Assembly (NCBI GenBank): GCA_002342205.1
Contig: DDPN01000142.1
Span: 7,125-21,877, forward strand
From: Chitinophagaceae bacterium UBA2467
GTDB taxonomy: Bacteria; Bacteroidota; Bacteroidia; Chitinophagales; Chitinophagaceae
Reading direction: 5' to 3'
DNA: 14,753 bases
The notes under the pieces are model-generated. The model made no database searches and had not been told where the DNA came from. It saw nothing but the letters and a program-made list of their open reading frames with translations. This document shows positions 6,456 through 13,237 of this stretch, piece after piece. Each line of letters begins with the position of its first letter. The stretch's first letter is position 1. A program made the position numbers and the translations under genes.

Positions 6456-8000
6456 TTAACGGGGAGGAATTTCTAGTTTAAGATCTCTTTTAAGCATTTC
6501 ATTTCTGTTAGCCATTTCCCAAGCTGTATAATAAACTAACTGCGCACGTTTAGCCATCAAGGGGTAGTTAATTTTATCAGGGGTGTCTGTTGGCTTGTGA
6601 TAATCTGCATGTACGCCATTAAAATAAAAAATAATCGGAACGCCTTTGTCTGCAAAGTTGTAGTGGTCACTTCTATAGTAAAAGCGGTTAGGATCGTTTG
6701 GATCATTGTAACGACGATCTAATTTCATGCCAACATAGGTTGTGTTTACTTGATCTGTAATAGGAGCTAGATCAGTACTGAGTTTATCATCGCCAATGAT
6801 GTATACATAATTCAGCGAGTCTTTGTCTTTTAAATAATCGCTTCCAATTCTGCCAATCATATCAATGTTCAGATCAACCGTTGTTTTTTCTAAGGGGAGT
6901 ACAGGATGCTCAGAATAATAGCGACTACCCCATAGTCCTTTTTCTTCGCCGCTCACCGTCATAAAAAGAATGCTGCGACGAGGACCTTTCCCTTCTTTTT
7001 TTGCCAATGCAAATGCCTCTGCAATTTCCAAGATTCCTGTTGTGCCGCTTCCATCATCATCGGCGCCGTAGTAAATTGTTCCATCTGCACGTTTGCCTAC
7101 GTGATCGTAGTGAGAAGTGATTACTACATATTCATCTTTTTTATCTGTGCCTTCTAACAATCCTAATACATTTGAAACTTCTGTTTTGATGGTCTCCTTT
7201 GTATAGGCTAGTACAATATCTGCCTTGTAAGCTTTTGTTGCAATTTCACCTCTCTTGATACGGTCTGTTAATCCGGCAATTTCAGTTTTTAAAATAGACG
7301 CTGCAAGATCAGCGGATACATAAAATCCAAAAAGGGATTGAGCAACTTTAAATCCATTCATGCTCCAGCCACTTACCTGCGCTCCACCTTTACGAGGAAA
7401 ATTAGATTGAATAATCAAGATGCCTGCAGCTCCGCGGCTGAGTGCTGCATTCATTTTTGCATTGGGAGAATTAGGTGCATTCATCGGACGAGCAGAAGAG
7501 TTGGGCTTATAGTCAGCTGGTGTTCCATCTGCAATCAGTACGAGTTTACCCGCTACATTTAAATCTTTATAGTCATTGCGAATGTCTCCATCTACAATGC
7601 CAAATCCCGCAAACACCACTTCTGAAAAACGCATACCTGCATTGTAGTTACTGGTGAAGGGTTGAAAATGATCTCCGAGTTTTGCAGCGGCTCCGTTAAT
7701 TTCAATGGAGGCGTACGTCATAGAATCTTTATACAAAGGATAATATTGACGATAGCTTCCGTTGTTACCTGGGAGAAGTCCCAATGATGCAAAGTGATTT
7801 TGGATATAAGAGGCTGCCTTTTCCAGACCAGGTGAGGGGGTATCTCTCCCTTCCATCTCTGCACCGGCAATCGTGTATAAATGGCGTTGCATATCCGCAG
7901 CTGTGATAGTTGATGCAGCTTTAACAACAGCCTTGTCTTTTTTTTGCCCCATTACAAACAGGGGTCCAACGAGCACAATGAGTGCGAAAAGTTTTTTCAT
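6456..8000 (-). CDS. exported M28 family zinc metallopeptidase with PA domain
   Basis: A 514-residue exported M28 peptidase. I chose the ATG at 8000 because the protein then opens with a clean signal peptide (MKKLFALIVLVGPLFVMGQ); the frame extends upstream to an ATG at 8036, which would add 12 residues before it. A protease-associated (PA) domain lies at about 120-240, including the KLVLIADGTPADY strand and the ALSRGAAGILIIQS segment. The peptidase core follows with the expected co-catalytic zinc site: H297 with D299 (SHYDH), GADDDGSG (312-319), the E352-E353 pair in SGEEKG, D380 in NIDMIG and H468 in DYHKPTDT. Related proteins are aminopeptidases or carboxypeptidases of the periplasm or cell surface. 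No lipobox cysteine or C-terminal sorting domain is seen. It is the last gene of the minus-strand run after rpiB and may have its own promoter. Confidence 0.9.
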   Translation of the reverse strand: MKKLFALIVLVGPLFVMGQKKDKAVVKAASTITAADMQRHLYTIAGAEMEGRDTPSPGLEKAASYIQNHFASLGLLPGNNGSYRQYYPLYKDSMTYASIEINGAAAKLGDHFQPFTSNYNAGMRFSEVVFAGFGIVDGDIRNDYKDLNVAGKLVLIADGTPADYKPNSSARPMNAPNSPNAKMNAALSRGAAGILIIQSNFPRKGGAQVSGWSMNGFKVAQSLFGFYVSADLAASILKTEIAGLTDRIKRGEIATKAYKADIVLAYTKETIKTEVSNVLGLLEGTDKKDEYVVITSHYDHVGKRADGTIYYGADDDGSGTTGILEIAEAFALAKKEGKGPRRSILFMTVSGEEKGLWGSRYYSEHPVLPLEKTTVDLNIDMIGRIGSDYLKDKDSLNYVYIIGDDKLSTDLAPITDQVNTTYVGMKLDRRYNDPNDPNRFYYRSDHYNFADKGVPIIFYFNGVHADYHKPTDTPDKINYPLMAKRAQLVYYTAWEMANRNEMLKRDLKLEIPPR

Positions 8001-8021
8001 GTTGATTTTATTAGGCAGGTA

Positions 8022-8029
8022 TAAATATA
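8022..8029 (-). promoter_or_regulatory. candidate -7 box (TATATTTA) of the M28 peptidase gene
   Basis: On the minus strand TATATTTA differs from TAnnTTTG only at the last base and sits 21 bases before the ATG at 8000. It directly follows an inverted repeat (8031-8050), so the peptidase may be transcribed separately from rpiB. Confidence 0.4.
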
Positions 8030-8030
8030 A

Positions 8031-8050
8031 TCTCATTCAAGTGAATGAGA
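8031..8050. promoter_or_regulatory. 9-base inverted repeat between rpiB and the peptidase gene
   Basis: TCTCATTCA, a 2-base spacer (AG), then TGAATGAGA: a perfect 9-base inverted repeat. It starts 1 base upstream of the candidate -7 box of the peptidase gene and 28 bases after the end of rpiB. The symmetry and tiny spacer suit a dimeric repressor or activator site better than an RNA hairpin. A weak rpiB terminator (the repeat followed by TTATATTTAT on the minus strand) is the alternative. Confidence 0.5.
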
Positions 8051-8077
8051 GCACCTCTTTGACGAATGGTCTGTAAA

Positions 8078-8527
8078 TTACTTGCAGGCTATTTTTTGAA
8101 CTCTGTTTTGGTGTCTTCCTCCCTCAAATGGGGTAACCAAAAACTGTTCTACCATTTCTTGAGCAAGGGCTTCTGACACAAAGCGGGCGGGAATGCATAG
8201 CACATTTGCATCATTATGTGAGCGGGCGAGCGTAGCCAACTCTGCTTGCCAACAAAGCGCTGCTCGAATGCCTGCATGCTTATTAGCCGTTATTGCAACG
8301 CCATTACCACTTCCGCATAAAAGTATTCCGCAAGCGGCTTTCCCTTCTTCCACAGCATTTGCAACCGGGTGTGCATAGTCAGGATAGTCTACTGAGTTTT
8401 CATCGAAAGGGCCTAGGTCCAGTAGTTGATAGCCTTTTGATTGTAAAAAAGAAATCAATTGCTTTTTGTATCCAAATCCAGCATGATCACTTCCAATGGC
8501 AATAGGGAGTTGAAAATTAAAGGACAT
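8078..8527 (-). CDS. rpiB: ribose 5-phosphate isomerase B
   Basis: A 149-residue RpiB/LacA-family isomerase, interconverting ribose 5-phosphate and ribulose 5-phosphate in the pentose phosphate pathway in the cytoplasm. Diagnostic segments are IGSDHAGFGYK (11-21, with D14-H15 in the substrate site), VDYPDYA (47-52), the active-site cysteine C71 in LLCGSGNGVAITANK (69-83), and R101-SHNDANVL with H103, which acts in ring opening. H138 in GGRHQNRV lies in the phosphate-site region. The length is normal for the family. The start MSFNFQLP puts the first beta strand (PIAIGSD) where family members have it. The gene lies 23 bases after tatC on the same strand. A weak -7-like TAAATTTT is present at 8541-8534, but it is poor enough that I expect cotranscription with tatC. 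Confidence 0.95.
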   Translation of the reverse strand: MSFNFQLPIAIGSDHAGFGYKKQLISFLQSKGYQLLDLGPFDENSVDYPDYAHPVANAVEEGKAACGILLCGSGNGVAITANKHAGIRAALCWQAELATLARSHNDANVLCIPARFVSEALAQEMVEQFLVTPFEGGRHQNRVQKIACK

Positions 8528-8550
8528 ACGATTAAAATTTAGTTAGGGGT

Positions 8551-9408
8551 TTAACTCCACTCTTGTTTTTGTTCTTTTTCCTGACGCTTATTAATGCGCG
8601 CTGCAATAATGATACTGGCTTCAAATAATAAGTAAAGAGGAATGGTTACAATCGTTAAACTAAATGGATCTGTTGAAGGAGTGATGATAGCTGCAGCTAT
8701 CAGAATGATTACAAACGCATGTCTTCTGTACTGTCTTAAAAATCGTGCGGATACAATTCCGATGCGCGTAAGTAAACTCATTAAGAGCGGAAGCTGAAAT
8801 AATAAACCAATGCCTAGTGTTGTATAAATCAGATTCTCCAAATAATCAGAAAAGGAGGGCATGATTTGAATTTGGGGACTCAGCTTATAGTTAAAATAAA
8901 AGTTAACCATGAATGGAGTCAGTATATAATACCCAAATAAAACACCCATGAAAAATAAAAGGGAAACCCAGAATATAACTCCTCTTGTTTTTTTTAATTC
9001 ATTGGGAGAGAGAGCGGGTTTGATAAAGCGCCAGAACTCCCAAAACACATAGGGGAAAGCCAGAATTAATCCACCGATAAATGCCAGTGTAAACGAGGCA
9101 ATGAATTGCCCGGTCATCGTTGTTTCCAAAAATTTTGTTTCTACCGGTGGAAAACAAAGCGCATCTCCAATACCAATTTTTTGTCCTGCTTGACAAAGCC
9201 AAACGGCTGATACAAAATCAGGACGGGTAGGACCAAATAATAATTTGTCAACAACAAAATCGGATTTAATAAAAATAAAAATTGCAGCAATCAGCACGGC
9301 GATCACTGCGCGGATAATATGCCAACGAAGCTCTTCGAGGTGATCGATAAAAGACATTTCTCCCGTAGGAGTCGTGTCTCTTTTTTCAAAAAAATCAAAT
9401 AATGCCAT
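8551..9408 (-). CDS. tatC: Sec-independent protein translocase subunit TatC
   Basis: A 285-residue TatC, the polytopic membrane subunit that recognises twin-arginine signal peptides and recruits TatA-type subunits to export folded proteins. The N-terminal cytoplasmic signature SFIDHLEELRWHI (19-31), FPYVFWEFWRFIKPAL (118-133), FQLPLL (204-209) and ITPSTDPFS (242-250) are all present, with six hydrophobic segments. It is somewhat longer than E. coli TatC (258 residues). The extra length lies mainly in the first periplasmic loop (about 55-100), which carries two cysteines, C72 and C85, that could form a disulfide. No tatA/B gene is in the window. The start agrees with the family and with the -7 box at 9432-9425, which gives a leader of about 10 bases. 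Confidence 0.96.
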   Translation of the reverse strand: MALFDFFEKRDTTPTGEMSFIDHLEELRWHIIRAVIAVLIAAIFIFIKSDFVVDKLLFGPTRPDFVSAVWLCQAGQKIGIGDALCFPPVETKFLETTMTGQFIASFTLAFIGGLILAFPYVFWEFWRFIKPALSPNELKKTRGVIFWVSLLFFMGVLFGYYILTPFMVNFYFNYKLSPQIQIMPSFSDYLENLIYTTLGIGLLFQLPLLMSLLTRIGIVSARFLRQYRRHAFVIILIAAAIITPSTDPFSLTIVTIPLYLLFEASIIIAARINKRQEKEQKQEWS

Positions 9409-9424
9409 GCCTGAAAATCTGTAG

Positions 9425-9432
9425 CAAAGATA
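9425..9432 (-). promoter_or_regulatory. -7 promoter box (TATCTTTG) in front of tatC
   Basis: An exact TAnnTTTG match in the 38-base gap between the CorC-like gene and tatC, ending 16 bases before the tatC ATG at 9408. It suggests tatC-rpiB can be transcribed independently of the upstream DUF4290-gmk-corC genes. Confidence 0.7.
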
Positions 9433-9446
9433 AGGGTCGAATCCAG

Positions 9447-10700
9447 TTATCTGTCTAAGCGACGTAAACGAACAGTTTCAATGCGCGTGTCAGATACACT
9501 TAGGATTTCAAATTCATACTCGCCAATTATAATTCGTTCTTTTTGCTGTGGAATAGTTTCGTGCGAGTTAATAATATAGCCAGAAAGGGTTTCTGCTTCC
9601 TCATCCGTAAAGTCAAGTCCGTATTTTTCTTGTAAATGGTCTAGTTCAATGCGTCCAGAAAAGATAAAATCACCATTATCGAGCTTGCGTTCTAAAAACT
9701 CTTCTGTGTCATATTCGTCTTGTATCTCTCCAAATAGTTCTTCCAGCACATCTTCCATTGTTACAATGCCTGCAGTTCCGCCAAACTCATCTACTACCCA
9801 GGCGATACTTTTTCTTTCTTTTGTAAATTTTCCAATCAGGTCGGAAGCGCTCATGCTTTCAGGAACAGCAGGAATAGGATGAAGAATATCTTGTATTTGT
9901 TTGGGCTGTTCAAAAAGATCCAACTGGTGAACATATCCTATAATGCGGTCTATGTTTTCTTCATATACCACAAGCTTGCTCAACTTTGTGTCGATGAACT
10001 TTTGCTTCAACACATTAACAGGCGCATCGCTGGAGATGCCAATCACTTCTTTGCGGGGCACCAGACATTGACGCACTCTTATCTTAGGAAGTTCTTGTGC
10101 GTTTTCCATGAGCTGGGCACTTCTTTCTTTGCGCTCCTCTTCCTCTTGTCCCTTAAACAAAAATTTTAAATCTTCTCTGCGTAATGATCCTTTTTGTGGG
10201 TGTAGTCGAAGATTGAAAATATATTTTAACACCCACTCCGCTGCATCCATTAAGCTGGTGGCAATCGGGTAGAATAGTTTATAAAAAATCCAGAATACTG
10301 GTGCCAGCGCCAAAAGTAAAGTGGTGCTTCGGGCACGAAATAAAGCACGGGGGATAAACTCTCCTAATACGAGTACAATTAGTGTGGCAAGTACTATCTC
10401 TACAAGTACGCGTACGAGATCATTGCCAATCTCTAAGCGTAGCCATAGCAGTTGCATCACACTGCTTAGTTGTAATCCTAATAAAACTAAAAAAAGAGTA
10501 AATCCTAACAGAGTAGTGCCTAAAAAACGATCGGGTGCCTCAAAGAATTCTCGTACAAACTGAGAAGCTTTTTCCTGCTTTTTTTTATTGAGTTCCAAGC
10601 TAAGTCGGTTGGCATTATAAAATGCCATTTCAATTCCGGCAAAAAAGCCCATGAGCAACAAGGTCAGGATAAATAATAAAAGGGGGCCGGCGGCAATCAT
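9447..10700 (-). CDS. CorC/HlyC (CNNM-type) family CBS-domain membrane protein
   Basis: A 417-residue protein with the standard order of the family. A DUF21/CNNM membrane domain (about 1-160) has hydrophobic segments at 4-22, 62-82, 97-115 and 126-146 and the motifs GIEMAFYNANRLSLE and GEFIPRALF. A CBS-domain pair follows (about 205-325; landmarks MENAQELPKIRVRQCLVPR and WVVDEFGGTAGIVTMEDVLEELFGEI), then a C-terminal CorC_HlyC transporter-associated domain (about 335-417). Relatives are magnesium or cobalt exporters or regulators; the name hemolysin in this family is historical. Bacteroidota also carry the related GldE, but gldD and ssb, its usual neighbours, are not here, so I do not call it gldE. 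Its start overlaps the gmk stop as ATGA, suggesting translational coupling. Confidence 0.9.
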   Translation of the reverse strand: MIAAGPLLLFILTLLLMGFFAGIEMAFYNANRLSLELNKKKQEKASQFVREFFEAPDRFLGTTLLGFTLFLVLLGLQLSSVMQLLWLRLEIGNDLVRVLVEIVLATLIVLVLGEFIPRALFRARSTTLLLALAPVFWIFYKLFYPIATSLMDAAEWVLKYIFNLRLHPQKGSLRREDLKFLFKGQEEEERKERSAQLMENAQELPKIRVRQCLVPRKEVIGISSDAPVNVLKQKFIDTKLSKLVVYEENIDRIIGYVHQLDLFEQPKQIQDILHPIPAVPESMSASDLIGKFTKERKSIAWVVDEFGGTAGIVTMEDVLEELFGEIQDEYDTEEFLERKLDNGDFIFSGRIELDHLQEKYGLDFTDEEAETLSGYIINSHETIPQQKERIIIGEYEFEILSVSDTRIETVRLRRLDR

Positions 10701-11275
10701 AGTTTGTTCAAATAATCCAGTACTAATTTTTCTACTACTTCACAGGTTTGTGTGAGGTTATCATTAACCACTATCGTATCAAAATTGGTTCGAAATGTCA
10801 TTTCCCAGGTTGCTTTTTCAATACGAGTTTGCAACGATGCGGGGGATTCGGTTCCTCTCGATTCCAATCTTCTTTTTAACTCCTCGATCGATGGAGGCTC
10901 AATGAAAATGGACAAACTGTTTGGATAATTTCTTTTTACGGCTAAACCACCTTTTACATCTACATCGAGTAGTGGAACTTTTTGTGCATCCCAAATTCGG
11001 GTCAACTCACTTCGGAGTGTTCCATAATATTTACCCTCGTATACCATTTCCCATTCTGCAAACTCATCCTTTTCTATTCGCTGTTTGAATTCGTCTGCAG
11101 AAATAAAATAATAGTCTACGCCATTCTTTTCATTGGCCCGCGGCGAGCGAGTGGCGCAGGAAACAGAAAACCCTAATCGCTGAGGAAGTGATTTTAAAAG
11201 ATGATGCACCACCGAAGTTTTTCCGGCACCGGAAGGGGCGGCTATGATGATGATCTTATGTGAAGGATTCGACAT
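10697..11275 (-). CDS. gmk: guanylate kinase
   Basis: A 192-residue guanylate kinase, phosphorylating GMP (and dGMP) to GDP with ATP, essential for GTP supply. The P-loop is APSGAGKT at 13-20, with Ala replacing the usual first Gly. The GMP-binding region contains SVSCATRSPR (37-46), the VDYYFIS segment, EFAEWEMVYEGKYYGT (71-86) and LLDVDVKGG (102-110). The lid contains RRLESRGTES (135-144) and is followed by the NDN segment near 171. Length and motif order are normal. It lies 24 bases after the DUF4290 gene and overlaps the CorC-like gene by 4 bases, so it is probably an internal operon gene driven by the promoter at 11980-12011. Confidence 0.96.
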   Translation of the reverse strand: MSNPSHKIIIIAAPSGAGKTSVVHHLLKSLPQRLGFSVSCATRSPRANEKNGVDYYFISADEFKQRIEKDEFAEWEMVYEGKYYGTLRSELTRIWDAQKVPLLDVDVKGGLAVKRNYPNSLSIFIEPPSIEELKRRLESRGTESPASLQTRIEKATWEMTFRTNFDTIVVNDNLTQTCEVVEKLVLDYLNKL

Positions 11276-11299
11276 AATGTGATCTCCCGTGGGCGAAGA

Positions 11300-11959
11300 T
11301 CAATATCTTTTTTTCTTGAAATTTCCACCTGGGCGGTTGGGCCGGCCATTGCCTTGAGAACGGTACTTGCCTCTTCCCTTTCCATAACCACCTCTTCCCA
11401 TTTCTCTTTCAGGTTGATGACGGTAGGCTTTTACATAAGGCGTGTTGGTGAAAGTCAATTGCCCATTGGTGATATTGTCCAGCTCGCTTTGAATGGCATC
11501 ATCATATACTGACTCTTTGTGCCAGTTGTTATAGGCCAACTTCATATAGTAAGCGATCGCATTTCCAAATGCTTGTCTCTTTTCTGGATTTTCTTCTTTG
11601 AGCGCCTTATCAATGACCATTTCGAGGTTCTTACCCAAATGAGAAAATCGAGGATGTCTCTTGGGGTAAGGAAGAGGCTGTGGCTTAGCCTTGAGTGATT
11701 CACGGGTTGGGATCGGATAAGGTGATTTAACGTTTAAATCAAAATCCGCAATTAAAAAGAGATGATCCCAAAGTTTGTGACGATAGTCTTCAATATTTTT
11801 TAATTGAGGGTTTAAAAAACCCATCAGCTCAATAACAGCTTGCGCATTATGCTGTCTTTTTTCCGGATCTTTTGTAGCCTGAACGTATTCGACCATTCTT
11901 TGTACGTGACGACCATATTCCCGCATGGTCAGGTGTTTGCGGGTGGTGTTGTACTCCAT
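11300..11959 (-). CDS. DUF4290 family protein with Arg/Gly-rich tail
   Basis: A 219-residue protein (from the chosen start) of the Bacteroidota family DUF4290, whose function is not known. The helical core (about 1-180) begins MEYNTTRKHLTMREYGRHVQRM and includes MGFLNPQL (46-53), HKLWDHLFLIADFDL (61-75) and FGNAIAYYMKLAYNNWH (131-147). From about 185 the chain becomes basic, rich in Gly and Arg and without hydrophobic clusters (REMGRGGYGKGRGKYR, then a PNRPGGNFKKKRY end), like RG/RGG tails that bind RNA. I chose the ATG at 11959 because, as I recall, the family begins M-[E/D]-YNT-x-R. An in-frame ATG at 11974 lies only 5 bases after the -7 box and would add MDAQN. The longer frame to 12010 starts upstream of the promoter box and is rejected. 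Confidence 0.85.
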   Translation of the reverse strand: MEYNTTRKHLTMREYGRHVQRMVEYVQATKDPEKRQHNAQAVIELMGFLNPQLKNIEDYRHKLWDHLFLIADFDLNVKSPYPIPTRESLKAKPQPLPYPKRHPRFSHLGKNLEMVIDKALKEENPEKRQAFGNAIAYYMKLAYNNWHKESVYDDAIQSELDNITNGQLTFTNTPYVKAYRHQPEREMGRGGYGKGRGKYRSQGNGRPNRPGGNFKKKRY

Positions 11960-11979
11960 ATTCTGTGCATCCATATTTC

Positions 11980-12011
11980 CAAAGGTACTAAACCAACCGA
12001 AAGCAGACAAG
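11980..12011 (-). promoter_or_regulatory. promoter of the DUF4290-gmk-corC operon
   Basis: On the minus strand an exact -7 box TACCTTTG (11987-11980) lies 20 bases after a CTTG (12011-12008) that fits the -33 element. Together they are the best complete promoter in the window. It is arranged back to back with the plus-strand box at 12023-12030. Confidence 0.78.
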
Positions 12012-12022
12012 TTGACCCTGCC

Positions 12023-12030
12023 TACCTTTG
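12023..12030 (+). promoter_or_regulatory. -7 promoter box (TACCTTTG) of the glycosyltransferase-like gene
   Basis: An exact TAnnTTTG match, ending 6 bases before the ATG at 12037. The divergent operon's promoter lies in the same 62-base intergenic space. No matching -33 TTG is seen. The frame can be extended back to a TTG at 12028, but that lies inside the box and is rejected as a start. Confidence 0.7.
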
Positions 12031-12036
12031 TGCCCG

Positions 12037-12906
12037 ATGCAAGTCGTGTTTCTAATTTCCCGGGGTAAGGATATGCACAAGGCAGAAGGATTGTTGCATT
12101 TACTAGCCCAATGCGTTCAGCACCATAAAGGCCCTACGTATTGTTTAGTGGCCCCGGCCTTTTTAAAGAATTTTGCGCCTTCGGGCTGTAGGTTTAAAAA
12201 GCTACCCAAGTGGGTAAGCTACCTACCCTTCAACCTGGGGTGGGCAGTTTTTAAAAGACTCTCCTCGTTGGACGTCTCCTTACTTATTACTACCGATACA
12301 TACTCAAACTTTAATCCATCGGTAGAACCTTTATTGGCCCCTTGTTACGAAATAGCTTCCACTTCGCTGCCCTCATTACATTTTTTTATACTAGGGCAAG
12401 TACCCACTGAAAAAGAGTTTTTGTTTTTGTTGAAGGCATTCTCTCAATTCAAGAAACGACAGCAATCTGCAATGCAGTTGGTAATTTCTGAGTGGTCTTT
12501 GTATTCAATTGCAAGGTATAAAGAGCAACTAGCAACCTACAAATTTCGAGAGGCCGTCCAGGTACTTAATCTCGACAGCTTTGAAAAGATGATGCAACTT
12601 GAGTCAACATCTTTTGCACTGATTGCTACCGATCAGCAAGGTGATTTACCACTGTGGCAACAAAAGGCCAGACAGTTAAAAATTCCTTTACTTGTACCAG
12701 CGTCTTTTCAAGTAGATGCCAAGCAGCCCCAAAGCTTTCTTCTATATTCTACCAATGAAATTCAGTCGCTGGCAGAACAAATGATGCTCGTTTATAAAGA
12801 CGAAAATCTTCGGTCCCAAATGATAAAATCTGCCGGTTCGCTACCGGCATGCGTATCTTTGCAGTCTCATCCTATTTATTATGAATACCTCCACCATACA
12901 AATTGA
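12037..12906 (+). CDS. degenerate GT-B glycosyltransferase-like protein
   Basis: A 289-residue protein that I do not recognise as a named family. Its C-terminal half follows the layout of GT4 glycosyltransferases: FFILGQVPTEKEF (116-128) with the KAFSQFKKRQQSAMQLVI strand (133-150), then VQVLNLDSFEKMMQLESTSFALIATDQQGDLPL (174-206), the QKARQLKIPLLVP segment (209-221), and TNEIQSLAEQMMLVYKDENLR (239-259). The usual donor-site acidic residues of the EGxxLPxxEA loop are replaced (QQGDLPLWQQKA), so it may not be catalytic. The N-terminal half (MQVVFLISRGKDMHKAEGLL) looks like a shortened Rossmann domain, and the whole is shorter than usual GT4 enzymes (350-400). The start follows the -7 box at 12023. 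Its last 26 bases overlap gldC. The glycosyltransferase resemblance is by eye only. Confidence 0.6.
   Translation: MQVVFLISRGKDMHKAEGLLHLLAQCVQHHKGPTYCLVAPAFLKNFAPSGCRFKKLPKWVSYLPFNLGWAVFKRLSSLDVSLLITTDTYSNFNPSVEPLLAPCYEIASTSLPSLHFFILGQVPTEKEFLFLLKAFSQFKKRQQSAMQLVISEWSLYSIARYKEQLATYKFREAVQVLNLDSFEKMMQLESTSFALIATDQQGDLPLWQQKARQLKIPLLVPASFQVDAKQPQSFLLYSTNEIQSLAEQMMLVYKDENLRSQMIKSAGSLPACVSLQSHPIYYEYLHHTN
12831..12849. promoter_or_regulatory. inverted repeat just upstream of the gldC -7 box
   Basis: TGCCGGT, a 5-base spacer (TCGCT), then ACCGGCA: a perfect 7-base GC-rich inverted repeat inside the end of the upstream gene, ending 4 bases before the -7 box at 12854. It could be an operator for gldC or an RNA hairpin that attenuates read-through from the upstream gene. 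There is no T-tract directly after it, which argues against a classic terminator. Confidence 0.4.
12854..12861 (+). promoter_or_regulatory. -7 promoter box (TATCTTTG) of gldC-yqeY-cvpA
   Basis: An exact TAnnTTTG match inside the 3' end of the glycosyltransferase-like gene, ending 19 bases before the gldC ATG at 12881. It suggests an internal promoter that lets gldC and the genes after it be expressed alone. Confidence 0.65.
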
Positions 12907-13228
12907 AGTAACTACTGACGAAAAACGAATTCCTGCTGCAATAAGCTGGAAAGCAAGTGATGCAGCTGATGAAAAAATGCAAACTGCGAGAGCGCTGCTT
13001 CTTTCTATTTGGGATCCTGCTGACAAGGCTGCGCTGCGAATTGATCTATGGACTAAAGAGATGATGGTAGATGAGATGGCAGATTTTTTTTACCAGACCT
13101 TGATGACAATGGCTGATACGTATGGCCGAGCTACCCAGTATGCAGATCAGGTAGAAGAGATGAAAGGATTTGCTAAATCCTTTTACGCTAAATTCAGAGA
13201 AAAGCAATTACAACAAAACAAAGCTTAA
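12881..13228 (+). CDS. gldC: gliding motility protein GldC
   Basis: A 115-residue soluble protein recognised as GldC of Bacteroidota. Family landmarks are the early beta segment with IPAAISWKASD (17-27), the LLLSIWDPADKAALRIDLWTKEMMVDEMADFF block (39-70) and the TLMTMADTYGRAT helix (73-85). GldC was found through gliding-defective mutants of Flavobacterium, where gldB lies next to it; its biochemical role is not known, and it also occurs in non-gliding Bacteroidota. There is no signal peptide. Here the upstream neighbour is the glycosyltransferase-like gene (26-base overlap), not gldB. The start agrees with family length and with the -7 box at 12854. The yqeY gene follows after 9 bases. Confidence 0.9.
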   Translation: MNTSTIQIEVTTDEKRIPAAISWKASDAADEKMQTARALLLSIWDPADKAALRIDLWTKEMMVDEMADFFYQTLMTMADTYGRATQYADQVEEMKGFAKSFYAKFREKQLQQNKA

Positions 13229-13237
13229 TCTATACAT

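Noticed and set aside
8001..8036. Upstream ATG at 8036 for the M28 peptidase
   Set aside because: It would put 12 residues before a complete signal peptide and begins upstream of the candidate -7 box at 8029-8022.
9447..10700. Calling the CorC/HlyC-type protein GldE
   Set aside because: GldE belongs to the same superfamily, but gldD and ssb are absent and the sequence alone does not separate them by eye.
11975..12010. Longer start (TTG at 12010) for the DUF4290 protein
   Set aside because: The extension covers the gene's own -7 box at 11987-11980 and lies outside the conserved domain.
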